Virus record (IMG/VR): IMGVR_UViG_3300025450_000037
Span: 1-54,732 of that record
Strand: one strand, 5' to 3'
Source of the DNA: a virus
DNA: 54,732 bases
The notes beneath the pieces were generated by a model. That model was not told the DNA's origin. It saw only the letters and a list, made by a program, of their open reading frames with translations, and ran no database searches. Shown piece by piece: positions 18,426-25,934 of this stretch (position 1 is its first letter; the number at the start of each line of letters is the position of its first letter). Both the position numbers and the translations under genes were made by a program.

Positions 18426-20012
18426 TTAGTTACCTTCTTGGGGACCTTCGCCTTTTGCATTACGAGCTGTACCCATTTTATCTGGCGCATTCAATGTTCT
18501 ATTTTGATCACGTGTCTTATTTCCACTAGCGTCTGATTTTGCATCACCAGCATCTTTTGGATTTAACACAAGAACTGTATCTCCTGTGGCAATAGGAGGA
18601 AGTCCCTTACGTGCACGAACTTCGTTAGGAAGAATAACTTGATCCTTAAGGTAACGATCATCAATTCTTGATTGTGTTTCCTCATCTGTAAGTGCAAGCT
18701 CATTAAATCTAAGAACAAAAGCATCAGTTATTTCACTGATAATCTTGTTAATCTTATACTCAAGTTCTTCTTGTCGTGGACGACATACCTGCTCTTTAAA
18801 TGTTTTATCTGCATCTTTAGCATTTGCCAATGACACGTTTGCTGGCATTCCGAGCTTAGATACTGGAACACGATGTGCAAGGAGAATGCGATCTCTATTT
18901 TCTACAGCATAATTCTTGAATGAAGAATCTTGAATTCCCGCTTCAATTGGCTCCATGTTGAATTCAACACGAGAGTTTTCTCCATCTGATGGAAGAGGAA
19001 TATATAAAGTTCTATGATTGCGACCACGAAGACCAGTCTGGAAGAACTCAAGCAATTTGCGTTCTGCATCAGCAGTAAGTTTTGCTCCCTTTACGGTAAT
19101 TATATAACGTGGTACAGCTTTATTTTCAAAATAGTCTAAGTTAAATCTTTGTGCAAATTCGTCACCCGCAAGTGCGTTTTTGGCAGAAAGAATATCTGGT
19201 ATTCCATAGTATGTATTTGATGGTGAGAATACCTTGAAATGAATTACTTCGTTTGGTTGTGGGTCAGTTCCGATCTGATCTGGGGTCTCAGTATCTCCAA
19301 AATTTCTAAAGAAGGTGTATCGGTTATAAACAACTTGAACAAAACCGTCACGGTGACGACGTATTCTCATAGTTGTTGCAGGTATGTGTCCTAGGTATCC
19401 GATCTTTCCAGTTGCGGTTCTACCAACTTCTAGGTAGCCGTTTCCTGTTGATTCTAAATCAATAAATACTTTTTTCATATTTTCAATAAAAGAATCGTCT
19501 GAGTTCATTGACTCAAGATATCCTCTTAAATCTTCTTTTGATTTTTCAAGCTTTGTACGAAGCTTATCAAGCTTTTTAGGATCAGACATTGCTGATTCAA
19601 CTTTTTCCTTTGTTGCCCAAGTTTCTTCAAACTTGTATCCTAAACCTACAACGTTTGCTGCTTTAGCATTTACAGCAGAGTGATGATATGGAGAAACATC
19701 ATATAATTGTGCAAGATATAAGACGTTGTATGGAGGTTGAACAATTTGAAATAATGAATAGCCTGTTAAATCAAGCGGATCTAATTTTTTAGATTTTGCA
19801 TCTTTTACTCCAGTAAAGGACTTTTCAAGTCTGTTAGCTCTGCGTCTAAAATTATCATTTAGGCCTTCTGATTTTTTAATTTCTTCCCAGCTTACATTGA
19901 ATGGGTCGTCAAATGTTTCTTCAGACTTTGCAACAAGATTAAAATCTTCTCCTGTATAAATTCTTTGTGTGCCGTCCTGATCATCATCATCAGCGGTGGT
20001 TAATCTAGCCAA
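18426..20012 (-). CDS. Portal protein (PBSX-type)
   Basis: 528 residues. Conserved portal features by eye are YDVSPYHHSAVNAKAANV (~95-115), the HFKVFSPSNTYYGIPDIL block (~255) and DEFAQRFNLDYFENKAVPR (~285). These match the PBSX-like phage portal family, which forms the dodecameric DNA entry ring at the capsid vertex. The C-terminal ~50 residues are Lys/Asp-rich. The start overlaps the preceding gene by 8 bases. In most phages a terminase precedes this gene; here the oxygenase block does. Confidence 0.92.
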   Translation of the reverse strand: MARLTTADDDDQDGTQRIYTGEDFNLVAKSEETFDDPFNVSWEEIKKSEGLNDNFRRRANRLEKSFTGVKDAKSKKLDPLDLTGYSLFQIVQPPYNVLYLAQLYDVSPYHHSAVNAKAANVVGLGYKFEETWATKEKVESAMSDPKKLDKLRTKLEKSKEDLRGYLESMNSDDSFIENMKKVFIDLESTGNGYLEVGRTATGKIGYLGHIPATTMRIRRHRDGFVQVVYNRYTFFRNFGDTETPDQIGTDPQPNEVIHFKVFSPSNTYYGIPDILSAKNALAGDEFAQRFNLDYFENKAVPRYIITVKGAKLTADAERKLLEFFQTGLRGRNHRTLYIPLPSDGENSRVEFNMEPIEAGIQDSSFKNYAVENRDRILLAHRVPVSKLGMPANVSLANAKDADKTFKEQVCRPRQEELEYKINKIISEITDAFVLRFNELALTDEETQSRIDDRYLKDQVILPNEVRARKGLPPIATGDTVLVLNPKDAGDAKSDASGNKTRDQNRTLNAPDKMGTARNAKGEGPQEGN

Positions 20013-20334
20013 GGTCCATCTCCTTCATATCTCTTACATATTCCATCATAGCTGGCATATCTTGTGGATCTGGAACAAGTCCAATTTGTGCACGTGCTTT
20101 TTGTTCTTCAAGTTCATCATCAGTAACTCTTCTATGACCAGAGAAAAACATTGGATGACCTTCATCTAGGCCTAGCTCTTTTGCAACTTTTTTAAGTTTT
20201 TGAATCTGGCTAATATCTCCACGAATTGCGGGAATGTTTAGAGTGTTATCATCTTCATCTCTAACAATAGAGCCATCTGGCATCTGCCAGACATATATTC
20301 CCCAATTAACTTCGTCTATAGGTGTTACTTTCAT
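20005..20334 (-). CDS. Small protein upstream of portal, unknown function
   Basis: 109 residues, acidic, opening MKVTPIDEVNWGIYVWQMPD. It overlaps the portal start by 8 bases. The extended -10 promoter at 20341 sits only 6 bases from the ATG, so the transcript is expected to be leaderless. This is the first gene of the virion transcription unit and the only one before portal. No family recognised. Confidence 0.75.
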   Translation of the reverse strand: MKVTPIDEVNWGIYVWQMPDGSIVRDEDDNTLNIPAIRGDISQIQKLKKVAKELGLDEGHPMFFSGHRRVTDDELEEQKARAQIGLVPDPQDMPAMMEYVRDMKEMDLG

Positions 20335-20340
20335 AGTTAA

Positions 20341-20349
20341 ATTCTACCA
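20341..20349 (-). promoter_or_regulatory. Extended -10 promoter of the portal operon (leaderless start)
   Basis: TGGTAGAAT on the minus strand followed by TTAACT and the ATG of the first gene. Distance implies transcription starts at or next to the A of the ATG. Confidence 0.65.
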
Positions 20350-20374
20350 CACTACTGCCACAAAGCTTAAAAAA

Positions 20375-20596
20375 CTATTCTGTAGCTGCCACTTCTTCCC
20401 ACTTATACGTATTTACTCTACGCCATTTTCCATAAAGATTTGGTGTTGGAGATCCTATGTATTGTTGACCTGTTTCCATATCAATCAAAAGCCATTTTTC
20501 AGGGCATTTTGTGTGTATAGTTAAATCAATGGCCTCATCATATTCTTCTGCTGTTCCGCCATTTGCTAAGTCTCTCAAATTACTCGACCATATCAC
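20375..20596 (-). CDS. Small conserved-looking protein, unknown function
   Basis: 73 residues. Its ATG overlaps the end of the preceding oxygenase gene by 17 bases, so it is the last gene of the oxygenase transcription unit. It contains CPEKWLLIDMETGQQYIG and GKWRRVN. A short protein reading like a small OB or SH3-like barrel, but no function can be assigned. Confidence 0.65.
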   Translation of the reverse strand: MIWSSNLRDLANGGTAEEYDEAIDLTIHTKCPEKWLLIDMETGQQYIGSPTPNLYGKWRRVNTYKWEEVAATE

Positions 20597-21422
20597 TAAA
20601 GAATGTTTTTGCTAAATCTGTGCCTTCCAGGCCTGATTCTTGATAAACTTTAAGCTTTTCTTTACTAAATTGAGGATTTATTTTTAAAGGATCCATCCAA
20701 GCCCTTATCTCTTCGTGAGTTTTGTTACCGATCTGCTTATAATATTCTGGGGTTCCATATATATTAAATGTTCCTGGAGCATCTTCTTTTTTTAAAGAAA
20801 AGTTAGAAAAAACATATCTTGTACCAGAAGTGACCTCTCTCACTCCATGTGCGTACGGCTCAAAAGCACTATGAATTACTATATCTCCCTTTTGTGGCTT
20901 GTACTCAAAACATCCTTTTTTAAAATCTTCAGGAGTTGTTTTTATTGTTCCATCTGGATTAATTTGTGGATAAAAAATTTCTCCGCCTTCATAATCACCA
21001 AAATAAGCACATATTCCATAATCTAATTCGCAGCAAGTACTCCATAAATCATTTTGTGACAAAAGATGACATTGTCCTTTACCTGGACTATCGGAGTGAA
21101 TAAACATTCCATTATCTCCAGGCCTTACTCTTAAATAAGCGTTTTGAGGATGAATAATCCAATTTGGACCTATAAGCTCGCTCATAAATTCCCATAGCTC
21201 TATTGTGCCAGGCACTCCTGGAGCCATTTTTTCTGTATACCAGCTCATTAAACCCTGATCATACTTAGGGATTTCATTTGGCAGAGCATTTAGCCCATTT
21301 TCAATTTTTTCAACTAATTCTTCTGGAACTATATTTTTAAAAATAAAAATTCCAGATTTTGTTCCATATTCATCAACGTATGGAGATGGATTTAAGCAAT
21401 CTGGTCTATCATAAAAAAACAT
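20580..21422 (-). CDS. 2OG-Fe(II) oxygenase 6 (prolyl-hydroxylase-like)
   Basis: 280 residues. Complete facial triad of the 2-oxoglutarate/Fe(II) dioxygenase fold: His109-Ser-Asp111 and distal His192, with the 2OG-binding Arg202 ten residues after the distal His. A Cys-rich insertion (SQNDLWSTCCELDYGIC) lies between the two halves, and GGEIFYPQ marks the core strand. It ends the block of six related genes and has its own promoter at 21444. Substrate unknown; proline or lysine side chains of proteins are typical for the prolyl 4-hydroxylase-like branch. In the T4-like phages these genes are annotated only by fold. Confidence 0.88.
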   Translation of the reverse strand: MFFYDRPDCLNPSPYVDEYGTKSGIFIFKNIVPEELVEKIENGLNALPNEIPKYDQGLMSWYTEKMAPGVPGTIELWEFMSELIGPNWIIHPQNAYLRVRPGDNGMFIHSDSPGKGQCHLLSQNDLWSTCCELDYGICAYFGDYEGGEIFYPQINPDGTIKTTPEDFKKGCFEYKPQKGDIVIHSAFEPYAHGVREVTSGTRYVFSNFSLKKEDAPGTFNIYGTPEYYKQIGNKTHEEIRAWMDPLKINPQFSKEKLKVYQESGLEGTDLAKTFFSDMVE

Positions 21423-21443
21423 TCATACCCCCGATATAACTAA

Positions 21444-21452
21444 ATTATATCA
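21444..21452 (-). promoter_or_regulatory. Extended -10 promoter before oxygenase 6
   Basis: TGATATAAT on the minus strand, 22 bases before ATG 21422. A GGGGGT Shine-Dalgarno-like tract lies between them. No -35 is apparent. Confidence 0.6.
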
Positions 21453-21467
21453 TAAATTTATTATAGA

Positions 21468-22124
21468 TTAAATTTTCCAAGCAGATACTGTAGACATGTA
21501 TCTATCACCGCTTATAATAGGCTTTACTTCGTGTATAAAGGGCGTTTGAGAAGGAAACATTATCATACTACCTTTCTTTGGCTTAATCGTTATATTGTGG
21601 CCTGGAAAGCTTATTTCTCCCCCCTCATAATTTTCATTAAGGTAGCAAACCAAAGAAAATGCCAAATCTTTATTGCCATCATAACCATCAGCATGAGGAC
21701 CCATATTTGCGCCTTCTTGCCATTTTTTAACAGGAATATTGTCTGTCTCTAATCTATATTCATCTTTATTAATTTTATGACCGTCCATATATCTTGAATA
21801 ACACATTTCAAAGGCCATTTCTAAGCTATTGTAAATATATAGGATTTTTTGATCAGTTTTTTCATCCCCACAACCCCATTTAGACTCATCTTTATTAATG
21901 TTTTTGGTTGCACCATAAATTAAATCATTATTATTACTTGCTGTCCAAACATTCCATGGAGATATGGCTTTATGAGACATTTGATTAGAGTCTATATTAT
22001 TAATAAATTGAACTAACTCATCAGGGTAACTAATAACATTATCCCAATACCAGATGTCTGGATGCAAAACATCTAGGTCAAACATTATATATTGTTCTTT
22101 ACCGCCTAAAAATTTTTGCTTCAT
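21468..22124 (-). CDS. 2OG-Fe(II) oxygenase 5 (prolyl-hydroxylase-like)
   Basis: 218 residues, the shortest of the block. Triad His144-Ala-Asp146 and His198 with Arg208 for 2OG; core strand GGEISFPGHNI. ATG overlaps the previous stop by 4 bases (ATGA). An alternative start at residue 14 (MFDLDVLHPD) is possible. All key residues are present, so the enzyme should be active. It acts in the host cytoplasm since no signal peptide is seen. Confidence 0.88.
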   Translation of the reverse strand: MKQKFLGGKEQYIMFDLDVLHPDIWYWDNVISYPDELVQFINNIDSNQMSHKAISPWNVWTASNNNDLIYGATKNINKDESKWGCGDEKTDQKILYIYNSLEMAFEMCYSRYMDGHKINKDEYRLETDNIPVKKWQEGANMGPHADGYDGNKDLAFSLVCYLNENYEGGEISFPGHNITIKPKKGSMIMFPSQTPFIHEVKPIISGDRYMSTVSAWKI

Positions 22125-22861
22125 ATCAAATCTTTCTCTGAAATTTTATTTCCATCTGGTGTCAATCTTTTTCCTTCTTGACGTATTCCTGACCATTCTA
22201 CTGCTTGATCTGCTTGCATCGCTCTTACCTCAGCAAGCTCTTTTGCCCACGCATCCCTAGTTTCTTGAGGATAATCTGATTCCTCACGATCATCAAAAAA
22301 AGAACCTATAGTGTATCTGTTTGATTTTTTAACAACCTTAACCTCATGCATGTTTTTATGACCACCATGAAAAGCTGCCAACATGCCTGTTTTTGGTAAA
22401 AACTCAAGGTTATGTTCAGAAAAAGATAGTTCTCCTCCTTCAAAATCATCATTTAAATATAAGAACGCTGCATAACGACTTCTTGTAAATGCTCCCATAA
22501 CACCATCATTATTGCTGTTATCTGAGTGAAGCGGAGCAAATGCGCCTGGCTCCCATTTTTGTGAATGAAAACTTATTTTTGAAAGCTGTGGTTCTGGAAT
22601 ATTAGCTACTTCTGCAACCGCATCTCTAAATCTTTTATACAAGCTAGAAAACCAATTATTTGGCAAACCAAACTCAGCAAGTATTGGATCATTGTCTTCT
22701 GGATAACCAGAGGAATATGATTCATAAAATGAAATTGGCTTCCAAAAATCTGGCCTTATTTCATTTAATCTATTTAAAAGAGCAATTGTTTTTTCAGCTT
22801 CTTCTTTTGTTATAAAATCTTCAATCAACAGCAAATCATCTAAAACAAAATTTTTATTCAT
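22121..22861 (-). CDS. 2OG-Fe(II) oxygenase 4 (prolyl-hydroxylase-like)
   Basis: 246 residues. Triad His112-Ser-Asp114 and His172, 2OG ligand Arg182; core strand GGELSFSEHNL. The ATG lies within the last 8 bases of the upstream gene, i.e. tight translational coupling. The C-terminal ~55 residues are polar and helical and not part of the catalytic fold. Substrate unknown. Confidence 0.88.
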   Translation of the reverse strand: MNKNFVLDDLLLIEDFITKEEAEKTIALLNRLNEIRPDFWKPISFYESYSSGYPEDNDPILAEFGLPNNWFSSLYKRFRDAVAEVANIPEPQLSKISFHSQKWEPGAFAPLHSDNSNNDGVMGAFTRSRYAAFLYLNDDFEGGELSFSEHNLEFLPKTGMLAAFHGGHKNMHEVKVVKKSNRYTIGSFFDDREESDYPQETRDAWAKELAEVRAMQADQAVEWSGIRQEGKRLTPDGNKISEKDLI

Positions 22862-23714
22862 TTGTCTGAGTTATACCTAACTTTTCTGCCCTAATTTTTT
22901 GTGCTTCAGCAAAAGTAATTTTTGTTCCGTTACTTAAATAAATCATATTTTCATCATCTTCTTTTTCAATTCTTTCCCATTCCATCTTAGACCATTTATA
23001 AGCACCAATTGTTCTTTGCTTTTCTAGCCATTCTTCTGATCCTGGGTAATTTGTCATAACAAAATTTCTAACAAAGTACTTGTTTCCATTAGAAATTCTT
23101 TTAACTCCATGATAATAAGGATCTGTAGAAGGAAATACAACTAAATCACCAGCTTTTGGTTTATGATTAATAATATTGTTATCAATATAAAATTCTAAAT
23201 CCCCACCATCATAATCGTCATTTATATAAAATGTCATTGTTGTGTGAAATTTATCTCCAGGCATGTCTCTTTGAGAAATGATATAATCTGTATGATATTG
23301 CATTGTCATATTATTTTTTAAATCATCAATTTCATCAAAATATTTACAATAAGAATTTCCGCTAAAATGTGCGTCTTCTGGAAATTTTAAACCTGTATGA
23401 TTAGTATAATGAGATGCTGCTTTTTCGTAAGCTGCAATCAATTCGTCTTGTAAGGATTTTTCATCATCAAACATTTCTCCTTGTTCAACATTATTTAAAT
23501 CTTCTCCCCATTTTATTTGAGTATAAGTTCCAAATTGAGCCCACTTTGTCCAAGGTTTTAAAAAATATTTTCCCTCAGAAGCTGATTCTGATTTAGACAT
23601 AGTTTCATAAGCTTTTTGAGGATTAGAAAGCATATTTTTATAAACAATTACATTTGGATAAATTTCTTCAAACTCTAAATCTTTAAAATCATCTGTAAAC
23701 TTAATATTATTCAT
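22854..23714 (-). CDS. 2OG-Fe(II) oxygenase 3 (Lys in the 2OG pocket)
   Basis: 286 residues from ATG 23714, chosen because AAGGAGA lies just upstream; a longer frame upstream would run through the previous gene. Triad His141-Thr-Asp143 and His202. The residue ten positions after the distal His is Lys212 instead of Arg, the arrangement known from collagen prolyl 4-hydroxylases. Core strand GGDLEFYIDN. A C-terminal ~60-residue helical tail ends in a LSNGTKITFAEAQKIRAEK segment. Confidence 0.87.
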   Translation of the reverse strand: MNNIKFTDDFKDLEFEEIYPNVIVYKNMLSNPQKAYETMSKSESASEGKYFLKPWTKWAQFGTYTQIKWGEDLNNVEQGEMFDDEKSLQDELIAAYEKAASHYTNHTGLKFPEDAHFSGNSYCKYFDEIDDLKNNMTMQYHTDYIISQRDMPGDKFHTTMTFYINDDYDGGDLEFYIDNNIINHKPKAGDLVVFPSTDPYYHGVKRISNGNKYFVRNFVMTNYPGSEEWLEKQRTIGAYKWSKMEWERIEKEDDENMIYLSNGTKITFAEAQKIRAEKLGITQTNE

Positions 23715-24456
23715 TATTCTCCTTATTTTCAAAAAGCTTTTTATATTCTGGATTATCGAATCCACCAATAAAACCTGCAGGTGGTTGTTTTTCACCTGTA
23801 TGCTCCATTATTGTCCAAAAAAATGGAGAAGTAAATCTATTACCCGATTTTATTGGTCTTACTCCATGGGCATAATATTTGTCTCCAGGAAAGAAGTACG
23901 CCGCCCTTGGCTTTGGTTTAAACTCTATTCCATGTTGGGGAAAATAAAGTTCTCCACCCACATAATCGTCATTAAAATAAAATAGGCCAGCTATATCATA
24001 CCAGGGAAAATCATTTGGTCTGCCACGTTCTTCTCCTACATGGAACTCTTTGTCTGCGTGAGGCTCTTGTCGTGCTCCAACAGGCCATCTAACAATTGCT
24101 GGTCCAGTGGCTTGAACATTTACATTAAAAAATTTGTCAACTTCAATTTTTAAACGATCAATTAAAGAATAGATAAGATTTAATATTGATGGATCTGATG
24201 CCATTAAAGAATTATATGTGCAAACACGGTCTTCCCAAACTGTTGCATCATATAAAACTAAACCATCTTGGTCAACATGTGTTTCTGTTTTATCCCAAAT
24301 TTTATTGTTTAAAGCAAATCTCATCAAGCTTTCTTGTTCTTTTTCCGTAATAAAATTTTGTAACTCAACAATATTTTCAATTGAATCTCCAAAAAATCCA
24401 GACGGGGTTATTGATTTTGGCAAATCATTTTTATTCCAATTATTAGCTAATTCCAT
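23707..24456 (-). CDS. 2OG-Fe(II) oxygenase 2 (prolyl-hydroxylase-like)
   Basis: 249 residues. Triad His133-Ala-Asp135 and His197, with Arg207 for 2OG; core strand GGELYFPQHGI, then a short C-terminal tail. Start ATG has an AAGAAGAAG purine tract and a promoter at 24481. The stop overlaps the next ATG by 8 bases. All catalytic residues intact. Confidence 0.88.
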   Translation of the reverse strand: MELANNWNKNDLPKSITPSGFFGDSIENIVELQNFITEKEQESLMRFALNNKIWDKTETHVDQDGLVLYDATVWEDRVCTYNSLMASDPSILNLIYSLIDRLKIEVDKFFNVNVQATGPAIVRWPVGARQEPHADKEFHVGEERGRPNDFPWYDIAGLFYFNDDYVGGELYFPQHGIEFKPKPRAAYFFPGDKYYAHGVRPIKSGNRFTSPFFWTIMEHTGEKQPPAGFIGGFDNPEYKKLFENKENNE

Positions 24457-24480
24457 TGCTTCTTCTTTCTATATAAAATA

Positions 24481-24489
24481 ATTATATCA
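24481..24489 (-). promoter_or_regulatory. Extended -10 promoter before oxygenase 2
   Basis: TGATATAAT on the minus strand, 25 bases before ATG 24456. It splits the block into separately startable units. Confidence 0.58.
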
Positions 24490-24495
24490 TAGATA

Positions 24496-25188
24496 CTAGT
24501 TAGTTACGCTTAGCCTTATTGCTTTAACCTGATGCTCACCAAGCTTTTTGCCTTTATGATCAACCCCATCACGGTAAAAATTTGTCCATTTTCCATTTCT
24601 ATTAATTTCATATATTGTATTACCATATTCATTCATATCTACTGATTGAGGCTTTTTTTGATCTATTGGTAAAAGATCTATTTCAGAACCCTGAAGTTCT
24701 GATAAATCAATTGGTAGTATTGCAATAATTGGAGTATTTGCTTTTATTGTTATCTCAACATTTGGCCTAGTTATTATCCATGCACATGGCAAATCTTCAT
24801 TAAAAAAAGAAGTTGACATAATTGTAGAAAAAGGAGTAATACCATCTCTTGGATAGTTTGGTACGGGCATAGATAAAATACTAACATTTTTTTCTGTTTC
24901 AAAACTTATACCAGTATTAAAACTAATAGTGGCATTAGCTCTTCCAGTTGAAACATATTTTTCTCCAGACATAATTTTTACATGCTCTGGTGAAGAATCA
25001 TTTATTCCATCCCAAATAAAAGATATGTCTTCTGGAAAAGATATGCCCCACCCCAACTGATTTGTTAAGCCGATTGGAAAACAGTGATAGGCGTGTGAAT
25101 TCCAAGTATTATCCATCCATTCTCTTTTTATTGATAGTGGAGATAAATTTCCATAGCCTTCTCTTTTAAAGGCCTTTATTTTGTGCAT
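24496..25188 (-). CDS. DUF6065-like protein within the oxygenase block
   Basis: Not an oxygenase: no HxD...H. About 230 residues from ATG 25188, which overlaps the preceding gene by 23 bases; no clear ribosome binding site precedes it, so the start is uncertain. The order CFPIGLTNQLGWGISFP, then FNTGISFETEKNVSILSMP, DGITPF and CAWIITRPNVEITIKANTP follows the pattern I know as DUF6065, an all-beta family found in phages and bacteria, sometimes near 2OG oxygenases. Role unknown; a partner or substrate-presenting factor for the oxygenases is conceivable. Confidence 0.7.
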   Translation of the reverse strand: MHKIKAFKREGYGNLSPLSIKREWMDNTWNSHAYHCFPIGLTNQLGWGISFPEDISFIWDGINDSSPEHVKIMSGEKYVSTGRANATISFNTGISFETEKNVSILSMPVPNYPRDGITPFSTIMSTSFFNEDLPCAWIITRPNVEITIKANTPIIAILPIDLSELQGSEIDLLPIDQKKPQSVDMNEYGNTIYEINRNGKWTNFYRDGVDHKGKKLGEHQVKAIRLSVTN

Positions 25189-25846
25189 CTCTTGCGACCC
25201 ACTTTTCACGCATCTGCATAAACTCATCATTATGCGCATGATCATTATAATCAAGCATTGTAACAATAGAGTATTTTGTTCCTTCAGAAACTGGAAGGGC
25301 AACATGTGAAAATAGGTATGTTGATGGGAATATATAAAGATCTCCTGCTTTTGGTTGAATATCAATATTAAGTTTTGGGAATCTTAATCCACCGCCAACA
25401 TAACCATCATTTGGATACCCAACCAATGAAACTGTTGCGCTATACGAAAATCCATGGTCTGCGTGTTCTTGGAAGTGTTGTCCAGGACCATATTTAACAA
25501 AATTCATTACTTCCCAATAATCCATCTTTGAATTATACATTGCGCAATAATCATTAACAGCATCAATTTGTGCTAAGTACGCATCTTTCCAGATGTCCTG
25601 CAAAGTTTGAAAATCTGGATTTTGTAGCATTGATTGATCTTTAATTTCGCCAATTTTAAAATCTACACAATCTCTATATTCTGGGCGAGATTCCATGTAG
25701 CCAACAGTGGCTCCAGACCATTTAAAATCAGAATTATTGTTTGCAATTAAGTTTTCTACACGTCCTATTAAATCAACTTCTTTTTTAAATACATCTTTAT
25801 AAACCCAAATTCCTGGGAAAAGCATTTCTTTAGATGAATAACTCAT
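25166..25846 (-). CDS. 2OG-Fe(II) oxygenase 1 (Lys in the 2OG pocket)
   Basis: 226 residues, first gene of the block, with its own promoter 26 bases upstream. Triad His128-Ala-Asp130 and His181; Lys191 replaces the usual Arg at +10, as in collagen prolyl 4-hydroxylase. Core strand GGGLRFPKLNI. It immediately follows the transcription unit of the PPGFFA-repeat protein. A very close fold relative of prolyl 4-hydroxylases by these residues. Confidence 0.88.
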   Translation of the reverse strand: MSYSSKEMLFPGIWVYKDVFKKEVDLIGRVENLIANNNSDFKWSGATVGYMESRPEYRDCVDFKIGEIKDQSMLQNPDFQTLQDIWKDAYLAQIDAVNDYCAMYNSKMDYWEVMNFVKYGPGQHFQEHADHGFSYSATVSLVGYPNDGYVGGGLRFPKLNIDIQPKAGDLYIFPSTYLFSHVALPVSEGTKYSIVTMLDYNDHAHNDEFMQMREKWVARDAQNKGL

Positions 25847-25871
25847 TTTAACCCTATCTATTAGTACAATG

Positions 25872-25880
25872 ATTATAACA
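25872..25880 (-). promoter_or_regulatory. Extended -10 promoter of the oxygenase block
   Basis: TGTTATAAT on the minus strand, placed between the terminator hairpin of the Hint gene and ATG 25846. It gives the oxygenase block its own transcription start. Confidence 0.65.
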
Positions 25881-25883
25881 TAG

Positions 25884-25922
25884 CTGTACCCATAATGTCT
25901 AATTTAAAAATTATGGGTACAG
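25884..25922 (-). terminator. Terminator hairpin after the PPGFFA/Hint gene
   Basis: Perfect 13-bp stem (CTGTACCCATAAT with ATTATGGGTACAG) and a 13-base loop, between the Hint gene stop and the oxygenase promoter. Confidence 0.65.
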
Positions 25923-25934
25923 TGTATGTTTAAT

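Noticed and set aside
23714-23795. N-terminal extension of oxygenase 3 to 23795
   Set aside because: It would overlap the upstream gene by ~90 bases and lacks an SD, while ATG 23714 has AAGGAGA in place.
25188-25365. Start of the DUF6065-like gene at 25365
   Set aside because: The extra 59 residues are antisense-like/shifted reading of the oxygenase 1 coding region (Leu/His/Met-rich) and show no domain pattern.
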